Positions 32,611-38,521 of a stretch of DNA of 38,521 nt are shown here, piece after piece. The DNA is from CALLVY01 sp937899855 (lineage in GTDB: Bacteria > Bacteroidota > Bacteroidia > Chitinophagales > Saprospiraceae): positions 1 through 38,521 of the forward strand of contig JBCBQC010000060.1 of assembly GCA_039820405.1 (NCBI GenBank). Reading direction: 5' to 3'. How positions within the stretch are numbered: position 1 is the stretch's first letter; every line of letters begins with the position of its first letter. Below the pieces are notes generated by a model. The model was not told the origin of the DNA. It was given only the letters and a program-made list of their open reading frames with translations, and searched no databases. A program made the translations under genes and the position numbers.

Positions 32611-33621
32611 ATGAAAACATCAATCCAATACGCTTGTGGCTTGGCCCTCTTACTGTTTCTCGGCTGGGGCTGCCAACACGATACGGATACCTTTGACGGC
32701 CCCTTTTTGGTGGATCGCTTTGGAGAATTTGCCGTAGTTACCAATTTGGAAGTCAGCCAGCCAACGGTCGACTTCACCGCGGGGGAAACGGTCTTTTTTA
32801 CCGCAGCTTTCAATAAAAACGTCGACTGGATTGTCGAGATCACCGGAACGGAAAGTGGTGCGGTAAGACGCATCGAAGGTTTTGATCGGGAGGTAGCCGC
32901 TGGCAATGCCACCTGGACGGGTGGCACCACGGATCTGCCCTTTTTCAGCGCGGAAAATTGCTCGGTCAAACTTCTCGTCCCCGAAGAGCCCGATTTTGTC
33001 GACTCGGTAATGGTCGAGGTGCTCACGCCCAAGGTCTACGAAGGTTCCTTGTTTACCAATTTTGAGGAGGACCTCGGGGTGAACGCAGAAATCGGAAACT
33101 TTGAATTTGAATTCACCAACAATACCACGCGGTCCAATACGGCCGTTCCCCCGGCGGAAGGCGAATTCGTCTTTTACCTGGAAGGTACGGACGATGTGGT
33201 TCCCAACTTTTTCGTAGGGCTGGTCGCCATCGAGTCGGACGTAGCGGGTGCTACCTACGCTCCTCTCCCCACCAAGGTACCGGAGGAGCTGTACTTCAAC
33301 TGCTTTATCCACGGCGACGGCGGTCCGCACACCATCGCGATTGTTGAGTTTGTCGTCGATAGCAATGACAGTGGCAATTACGAAGACGGACCCGATGCCC
33401 TCTTCCGGGTTCCCGATGATTTGCGGGTCACTTGGGAGGGCTGGAACCACATCAACTACCCCATGAGTGAGACGGGCATTACGGAAGAAGATTTGGAAAA
33501 ACTGGTGGCCATCCGCCTCGTCCTGATCTCGGATAGGAATGCCCAACCCGATCCACCGCTTACCGTAGATTTTGGAATTGATTTCATCACCTTTACCCAG
33601 GGCGCTCCGCTACAGCTGTAG
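32611..33621 (+). CDS. Surface-type lipoprotein with beta-sandwich domains
   Basis: This is 336 aa from ATG 32611. The signal sequence MKTSIQYACGLALLLFLGWG is followed by Cys21 and the acidic stretch QHDTDTFD, compatible with a Bacteroidota lipoprotein export signal. Residues about 40-135 look like an Ig-like domain (VDFTAGETVFFTAAFNKNVDWIVEITG). Residues 140-330 form a jelly-roll-like domain beginning VYEGSLFTNFEED and ending FGIDFITFTQG, similar to carbohydrate-binding folds. Its place after two barrel genes is like that of SusE-type glycan-binding lipoproteins, but no sequence relation is claimed. Glucan binding is inferred. Confidence 0.75.
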   Translation: MKTSIQYACGLALLLFLGWGCQHDTDTFDGPFLVDRFGEFAVVTNLEVSQPTVDFTAGETVFFTAAFNKNVDWIVEITGTESGAVRRIEGFDREVAAGNATWTGGTTDLPFFSAENCSVKLLVPEEPDFVDSVMVEVLTPKVYEGSLFTNFEEDLGVNAEIGNFEFEFTNNTTRSNTAVPPAEGEFVFYLEGTDDVVPNFFVGLVAIESDVAGATYAPLPTKVPEELYFNCFIHGDGGPHTIAIVEFVVDSNDSGNYEDGPDALFRVPDDLRVTWEGWNHINYPMSETGITEEDLEKLVAIRLVLISDRNAQPDPPLTVDFGIDFITFTQGAPLQL

Positions 33622-33651
33622 TACGCCCCGGGAAAACCAAACCACTGCCTT

Positions 33652-34854
33652 ATGTCAAGGTCACGGATTTACCTACTGGGGTTGTTCCTTTGCGGTTCGC
33701 TCCTTTCCTGTGTACAGATTAAGAAAGCCAGTCTTTACGACGGTACCGAACCTGCCGAAAAGAAGGTACGGCCGACGGATATTTCCCTACTGGTGGAACC
33801 CCTCATTTTTGATGATGACGACAGCGATATGTGGGGCTTGGAAAAAGACGCCTGTAAGGAGGTCCGACTGACCAGTGAGGTGACCTACAGCGGCGCCCGG
33901 GCCATCCAACTCGATTGGAATCGCGGGGCCGAGGGTTGCGACTGGGCGGGAATCGGCATCGGCTGGGATGGCTACGCCGGTAAGGACCTCACCGATATCC
34001 TCGACTTTGCGGCGGTGGAATTTTACGTCCGCACCCAGGAGGGCAAATCCTTCGGACTGCCCATCGTTCTCACCCTGGAGGACTACAGTGGGGGAATGGG
34101 TTTCTCCTACACGGGCAACAAGTACTTTGAACGCACCACCATTGACGAACAGTGGCAACGGGTGGTGGTTCCCCTCAATACCTTTGACAGCTCCAAACTG
34201 GGGCTGGACTACACCAACATCAAACAGCTTCAACTGGAGCTGCAACAGAGTGGTAGCTTCTATCTGGACAACATCCGCTTGATCCTGTACGAAGCCCCCG
34301 AGGTGGAGCCCTGGATGGAAGAGGAAGTCCTCCCCGATCCCACCGCCTTGCCCGTCACCCTCTTTGACGATGCCTTTAGCAACGACAACAGCTGGGGCCT
34401 CATCCAGGATGCCTGCCAGTCGATTGAACTGAGCCAGGCGGAGCGGACGGAAGGCGAGCGGTCGGTTAAGGTGGCTTGGGATACCGAGGGTAAGGAGTGC
34501 AGCCTGGTGGCCTTCGGCGTGAGCTGGAACAAGTGGCATCCCGTGGACATCTCGGCCATTCGGGACAAGGCGGCGATTCAGTTTTCGATCAAGTCGACGG
34601 GGGTGGGAGCCTCGGATTTGCCCATTCGGGTGGGTTTTGAGGATTACGATCGGGCCAAGCGGGGAGCGCTGCTGGGCAGTGCCTACGTGTCGGGCGGGCA
34701 GTACGGCAGCCGGTGGGAAACCGTGACGGTGCCTTTGGCCGACCTCCCGGCGGGTCTGGACCTGACGCGGATCAAGCACTTGTTCTTCCAGTTGGAGGGC
34801 CGGGGCGAGGTGTATATCGATGAGTTGCGGTTGGTGGGGCTGGGGCGACCGTAG
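33652..34854 (+). CDS. Lipoprotein with two CBM11-like domains
   Basis: This is 400 aa from ATG 33652. Lipobox SLLSC places lipidation at Cys20. Two homologous domains follow, about 48-215 (LLVEPLIFDDDDSDMWGLEKDACKEVRL... to SFYLDNIRLIL) and about 232-396 (LPVTLFDDAFSNDNSWGLIQDACQSIEL... to EVYIDELRLVGLG). Each has W-G-L-x(2)-DAC near the start, a WxGIG or FGVSWN centre and a YxDxxRL last strand. The pattern matches CBM11-type jelly rolls, which bind mixed-linkage beta-glucans. It is probably a surface glucan-binding protein and the last gene of the operon. Its stop is 10 nt from the stop of the convergent reductase gene. Confidence 0.8.
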   Translation: MSRSRIYLLGLFLCGSLLSCVQIKKASLYDGTEPAEKKVRPTDISLLVEPLIFDDDDSDMWGLEKDACKEVRLTSEVTYSGARAIQLDWNRGAEGCDWAGIGIGWDGYAGKDLTDILDFAAVEFYVRTQEGKSFGLPIVLTLEDYSGGMGFSYTGNKYFERTTIDEQWQRVVVPLNTFDSSKLGLDYTNIKQLQLELQQSGSFYLDNIRLILYEAPEVEPWMEEEVLPDPTALPVTLFDDAFSNDNSWGLIQDACQSIELSQAERTEGERSVKVAWDTEGKECSLVAFGVSWNKWHPVDISAIRDKAAIQFSIKSTGVGASDLPIRVGFEDYDRAKRGALLGSAYVSGGQYGSRWETVTVPLADLPAGLDLTRIKHLFFQLEGRGEVYIDELRLVGLGRP

Positions 34855-34864
34855 AGCGACCGCG

Positions 34865-35392
34865 CTACTTCTCGTAAGTTAGAATCTGGAGGCCATCCTC
34901 GAAGGGTACGGCCTCCACCAACTTCCACGCGACTACCGTCTGGGAAGCCCCGAAGAGGGGGGTTCCCGTGCCCAGTACGATGGGATTCAACTTGATCTTG
35001 AGTTGATCGACCAGCCCGTGGTCGAGTAGCCAACCGGCGAAGGTACCTCCCCCACACAGGTACAAATCCGTGGTAGCGGCGGCCTTGATCTCCTTGACCC
35101 GTTCAATGGACAGCGGCTCTACGTGAACGGACTCGGCGGCTTGTTCGAAGCGGAGGGTATTGGAAAAGATGTGGTGGGTCATGTGTGGGTAAGCGGGCTG
35201 TCCAGGTTGTAAGCCGTATTGGTAACCGATTTCGTAGGTCCGGCGGCCCATCAGGGTAGTGGCGTAGGTCGCCAGATCAGCTTGGTATTGTTCTACTCCT
35301 TTTCCCTGGACAATAAATTGGCTAACATTATCGTTTTTACAAGCGATAAATCCGTCGAGGGAGCTGGCGACGTAGTAGATGATGTTGGACAC
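34865..35392 (-). CDS. Dihydrofolate reductase/RibD C-terminal-domain family protein
   Basis: This 175-aa protein probably starts at GTG 35392 (M/V-SNIIYYVASSLDGFIA), the position where family members begin; no ATG is better placed. Motifs are VASSLDGFIA, TLMGRRTYEIG and LYLCGGGTFAGWLLDHGLVDQLKIKLNPIVLGTGTPLF, typical of the YyaP/YwjB-like DHFR-fold group. These proteins bind NADPH, but most have unknown substrates, and this is not a true FolA. It stands alone, convergent with the barrel operon. Confidence 0.9.
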   Translation of the reverse strand: MSNIIYYVASSLDGFIACKNDNVSQFIVQGKGVEQYQADLATYATTLMGRRTYEIGYQYGLQPGQPAYPHMTHHIFSNTLRFEQAAESVHVEPLSIERVKEIKAAATTDLYLCGGGTFAGWLLDHGLVDQLKIKLNPIVLGTGTPLFGASQTVVAWKLVEAVPFEDGLQILTYEK

Positions 35393-35532
35393 GGTGCTAA
35401 AATTTTATGCGAGGAACCATTGATTGACTGCCTCCCCCCCACACAACACCTAGCGACCTCCATTAGCCAGCGGTGCGGAATAAGATAGAAAATTTGGCCG
35501 AAGAAGTGCTATTTAGAAGCCATACCAGATAG

Positions 35533-36735
35533 ATGAAGTCAATTATATTCACGCTAAGCCTCCTGCTACCCTTCACGCTTTTGGCACAAGATGCTCAAGA
35601 CGAGCTAAACATCCTGGAACAAGCACTATTCCCCGATGACCAAACAACCGTACTGCTCTACCAAAGCATCGACTGTCCGAATCATCAAATCGATTCTACC
35701 CTACGCATCCGAGCGAGCCAGCCCGATCCACAACGGGTACTGGCCATGTTGCGACGTTTGGGGCATTCAAAAAAGGAGGACTGTTTCGATCGGGTTGAAC
35801 AGCTTTATCATCGACACTTACAAAATTTTGCCAAGGAATGGGCTGCTGCGTATCAACACAATTATTACGCCTGCGAAACCATCACTGGGCAGTTTAGCAT
35901 CCTGACTGGTTTTGAGTATGCGTTGACCAGCCTGGATTTTGTCCGAAAACAGTATACCGCTGAACAAATATTCCAGCATTATCAAGAGGAGATGGACTTG
36001 AATGCGGAGATGCTGGTCAACGCAGCAGACCGGTGCCAACTCGCTAAACGATACAAAGTCTATTCGTCAGAATACCGTGCCCTGAATCCTTGCAGCTTTT
36101 ACCGTGGAGTGGTCCCCTTTCACTATCTCGATCCCTTTGTTCAAAGTCTTGCGCCGCACTTCATCCAGGTTTTACAGGATTGTGATTGGAATCAGCAGGA
36201 CAGTGTCGGGAGTAGTTGCGGGTTGGTGTGGGCCAGTAGAAAATTTTTGAAGCGTATTGAAGCCAAACAGATCAGTACTTATTTCGTCGAGCACTACGAC
36301 AACTGGGCCACCCACCACCGAGCAGGATTCCTCTACGATTATGCGGGCGTTTTCCATCACCAAGCACTGGCAAAATTACTCACTCAACATCTAGTGACTG
36401 ATCAGCGATTGGCCAGGGCCAAGGTGGATTTTAGATCACACTATTTGGCGCTGTTACTCAAGCAGGACTCCAATTATACGGTCGTAAAGTCTACATTGAT
36501 GAGTGCCGTAAAACCACAACTACAAGGGGGAAATTTCCTGCCCCTCTTATATCTACAGCAATTCCCGGATGAAGAGGTGGCCGTCTTCCTGCTAGAGCTT
36601 CTGGAAGCGCCAAACCTAGAGCGCAAACCTGACGAGCTGATTGTTGGTACGCTACAAGCCTTTTTAGAAAAGTCCCACTTTTCTCCTGCGGTGGAGTCCG
36701 CCATTAGGTCGTGTCTGGCGGATGTCCGGCGGTGA
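35533..36735 (+). CDS. Secreted hypothetical helical-repeat protein
   Basis: This is 400 aa from ATG 35533, with signal peptide MKSIIFTLSLLLPFTLLAQ. The mature sequence is mostly helical (LAMLRRLGHSKKEDCFDRVEQLY, FQHYQEEMDLNAEMLVNAADRCQLAKRY, HHQALAKLLTQHLVTDQRLARAK, DEEVAVFLLELLEAPNLERKPDELIVGTLQAFLEK), reminiscent of HEAT/ARM-like repeats. It contains at least seven Cys, consistent with disulphides outside the cytoplasm. No family is recognised. Its codons are more A/T-ending than in the glucan locus, as in the following genes. Confidence 0.7.
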   Translation: MKSIIFTLSLLLPFTLLAQDAQDELNILEQALFPDDQTTVLLYQSIDCPNHQIDSTLRIRASQPDPQRVLAMLRRLGHSKKEDCFDRVEQLYHRHLQNFAKEWAAAYQHNYYACETITGQFSILTGFEYALTSLDFVRKQYTAEQIFQHYQEEMDLNAEMLVNAADRCQLAKRYKVYSSEYRALNPCSFYRGVVPFHYLDPFVQSLAPHFIQVLQDCDWNQQDSVGSSCGLVWASRKFLKRIEAKQISTYFVEHYDNWATHHRAGFLYDYAGVFHHQALAKLLTQHLVTDQRLARAKVDFRSHYLALLLKQDSNYTVVKSTLMSAVKPQLQGGNFLPLLYLQQFPDEEVAVFLLELLEAPNLERKPDELIVGTLQAFLEKSHFSPAVESAIRSCLADVRR

Positions 36736-36948
36736 GTGCGGCGCCCCGTCGGAACGCAAAGGACCACTCCCTCGCCAACAAAAACATTTTGAGCTAGCTG
36801 CTGGTAAAACTCAACCGGATAATAGCTAATAGCCAACGAATACTATTGTATTGGTGACTGCCAACTTCGTTGCGGCTACTTTGTGGAAAAAGTAATTACA
36901 ATAATACCGGATGGATCACAGATTTGGGAAGAGAAAATGGAACGTTTA

Positions 36949-38085
36949 ATGAAATCAAAACAGCATACTACAAAGCGCATAGCCCCCCAATGGTCCACCA
37001 TTCTTAGCCCCATCATTCTCGTCCTACTCATCGCCTGTGGCCCCCCTACCAGCCCAAACCCACCGTCCGAGCCAAGGCCACCAGCTCTCAGCCCACCAGA
37101 CGCGACCAGCACCAGTATCGCCAGTACTCCCGATTCGCTAGTCCCTATACCCCGCCAGGTCAATGGAAAAGAACTCCTTCTCTTACTCGATGGCAACTTC
37201 CAATGGAGCAGTACATTTACGGAGCATAGGCACCCCCTTGAGGTCAGAGAAGTCCACCCCGGCGTCGTTTATTTCGATACCTACCACGCCGACCAAAGAC
37301 CTACGCACGACACGGCCGAAACCATTACGACAGAACAACGCGTAAAAGACCGCATCGAGTTTTACCAACACCAGCAATTGGTCCGTACCTTTGATCTGGA
37401 TCAAAACAATCCCTACCTCTCCTCCCCACAAACCATTACCGTCAAACAACACTACGGCGATGCCGAAGGTACCGCCTACTTACCACCTAGCCAGCGTGGC
37501 AAAGCGGGCCCCGTCCACGAGTATCACCTGCGACAACATTTGGAAACGCAAGACAGATTCTCTAAAGTCGTTTATTGGAAAAGAGAAGTGACCCGGGAAG
37601 GGTATGTCGTAGCAACGGCTACTACCCTAATCATCCTCGATGAAAAAGGAAGGATCGTATTCCAGCGAGAGCACCCCGGCTTTAGCAGTGTTCCCGTCAT
37701 CAGTCCCGATGGGGCCTATGTCCTGTTTGCCAGCCTGCCGGTGGAAACCGTAAGCAATGCCGGGATAAAAACCCAACCCGAAGGTTTTGAAATTTGGGAT
37801 ACCCAAAAACAGCAATTGCTACACAGGGACGTAAATGATGACCCAGATAGGTGGATTGGAGGAGTTACGGTAACAAAAACTTGTTTGAGAGTGGAATACA
37901 CCATGCCTAACGATGAGCACCATGACTCTTTTCAAGTACTTTTTGATCCAGTAGAACTCAAGTTGTACACTAAAAAGTTCTCCAGTGAGGAATGGAAGAC
38001 GGTAGGTCGACTGTGGAAGGAAATAGATGGGGATTTCTTAAAACTGAGAGCGCATTTTGACTTCGAACAGAAAAATATTAAGTAA
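36949..38085 (+). CDS. Lipoprotein of unknown function with WD/propeller-like strands
   Basis: This is 378 aa from ATG 36949 (MKSKQHTTKRIAPQW...); an ATG at 36937 and a GTG at 36883 are alternatives. The hydrophobic stretch ends in the lipobox LLIAC, followed by a Pro/Ser/Thr-rich tether of about 45 residues. The body has repeated beta segments such as VATATTLIILDEKGRIVFQREHPG, VPVISPDGAYVLFASLP and GFEIWDTQKQQLLHRDV, suggesting propeller-like blades. No family or catalytic motif is recognised. It lies 213 nt after the previous gene, and nothing else is seen in that gap. Confidence 0.65.
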   Translation: MKSKQHTTKRIAPQWSTILSPIILVLLIACGPPTSPNPPSEPRPPALSPPDATSTSIASTPDSLVPIPRQVNGKELLLLLDGNFQWSSTFTEHRHPLEVREVHPGVVYFDTYHADQRPTHDTAETITTEQRVKDRIEFYQHQQLVRTFDLDQNNPYLSSPQTITVKQHYGDAEGTAYLPPSQRGKAGPVHEYHLRQHLETQDRFSKVVYWKREVTREGYVVATATTLIILDEKGRIVFQREHPGFSSVPVISPDGAYVLFASLPVETVSNAGIKTQPEGFEIWDTQKQQLLHRDVNDDPDRWIGGVTVTKTCLRVEYTMPNDEHHDSFQVLFDPVELKLYTKKFSSEEWKTVGRLWKEIDGDFLKLRAHFDFEQKNIK

Positions 38086-38196
38086 TGAATGTGACGGCGA
38101 TAAACCGTATTCAGATTTTAAATATAAGCTAAAATATCTCGATCCCAACTCCGAGCTGATACTATCGACTCGTAAAAACCAATGCCTATGTACTCC

Positions 38197-38521
38197 ATGA
38201 AAATTTATTTTCTATTTGTTTATTGCTTAGCATTTCTACTATTGACTTGCTCTGGAAAAGGGGATGATAATGAAAGCAAGCAAAAAGGAAATATCACCCA
38301 AAGCCAACTGCCCGTTAGTGAGCGTCAAGATACTTTAACTTCCCCAAGTGCTGAAAAACAGCTGGTAGAGACCGTAAAAACAGTTTTACAAGACAGTATT
38401 TACCCCAAGGAATACCAAATAGGGGATGGTCTGGAAAGCTATCGAAAAATACGAAAAGGAATCTACGTCTACGAAAAAAGCTACAGCGGTAAAAATTGGG
38501 ACCTGGAGCTTTCTAAACTTG
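38197..38521 (+). CDS. Partial lipoprotein, truncated by window end
   Basis: The frame is open from ATG 38197 (MKIYFLFVYCLAFLLLTC) to the edge; in-frame ATGs at 38182 and 38188 are possible starts. The lipobox LLLTC and the polar SGKGDDNESKQKG indicate a lipoprotein. The visible mature part is charged and ends in YRKIRKGIYVYEKSYSGKNWDLELSKL, which looks like beta strands. The sequence is strongly AT-rich. The family is not recognisable from 108 residues. Confidence 0.65.
   Translation, partial: MKIYFLFVYCLAFLLLTCSGKGDDNESKQKGNITQSQLPVSERQDTLTSPSAEKQLVETVKTVLQDSIYPKEYQIGDGLESYRKIRKGIYVYEKSYSGKNWDLELSKL

Overview
The window looks like a chromosomal piece of a Bacteroidota genome, most likely a Saprospiria/Lewinella-type marine or environmental bacterium. 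The grounds are two proteins with C-terminal type IX secretion (T9SS) sorting domains, a DUF6090 protein, Bacteroidota-style promoters (TTG-N19-TAnnTTTG), start codons with no obvious Shine-Dalgarno, many lipoproteins and outer-membrane barrels, and a Y_Y_Y-domain/LuxR-type membrane regulator. The genus assignment is inference.

Region 1 (1-14.1 kb) holds unrelated housekeeping and accessory genes, mostly on the minus strand. They include a cut-off gene at the left edge, secreted proteins of unknown function, an antibiotic-biosynthesis-monooxygenase-like protein, an outer-membrane barrel, an arylamine N-acetyltransferase, an NlpC/P60-like cysteine peptidase lipoprotein, small membrane proteins, an S41 peptidase followed by a 45-codon ORF, a divergent HxlR regulator/SDR oxidoreductase pair with a candidate operator, a GNAT acetyltransferase and an HExxH protein. 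Two items were found outside the ordinary long-ORF view. One is a pair of tandem double-glycine leader peptides (1313-1619) with nearly identical acidic cores, followed by a long hairpin. The other is a broken three-helix membrane protein gene (5317-5728). A tRNA-Arg(CCG) with its own promoter and terminator separates this region from the next.

Region 2 (14.6-34.9 kb) is a beta-glucan (probably laminarin-type) utilisation locus. A five-gene minus-strand operon runs from 23775 down to 14622: GH16 lipoprotein, T9SS-exported carbohydrate-binding-like protein, sugar-porter MFS, second GH16 lipoprotein with a CBM6-like module, and a 1252-aa T9SS protein with six tandem beta-sandwich repeats plus a fasciclin domain. 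Divergent from it is a membrane-tethered one-component regulator (propeller, Y_Y_Y, TM helix, LuxR-type HTH), then a convergent clan GH-A glycoside hydrolase. Next comes a plus-strand operon (28728-34854) of two outer-membrane barrels and two surface-type lipoproteins. No SusC/SusD pair is present. Both divergent control regions carry tandem TACATC/GATGTA sites spaced exactly 11 bp, a strong candidate for the regulator's operator and for a shared regulon.

Region 3 (34.9-38.5 kb) has a DHFR/RibD-like reductase and then three secreted or lipoprotein genes of unknown function. These are visibly more AT-rich than the rest, and the last is cut by the window edge.
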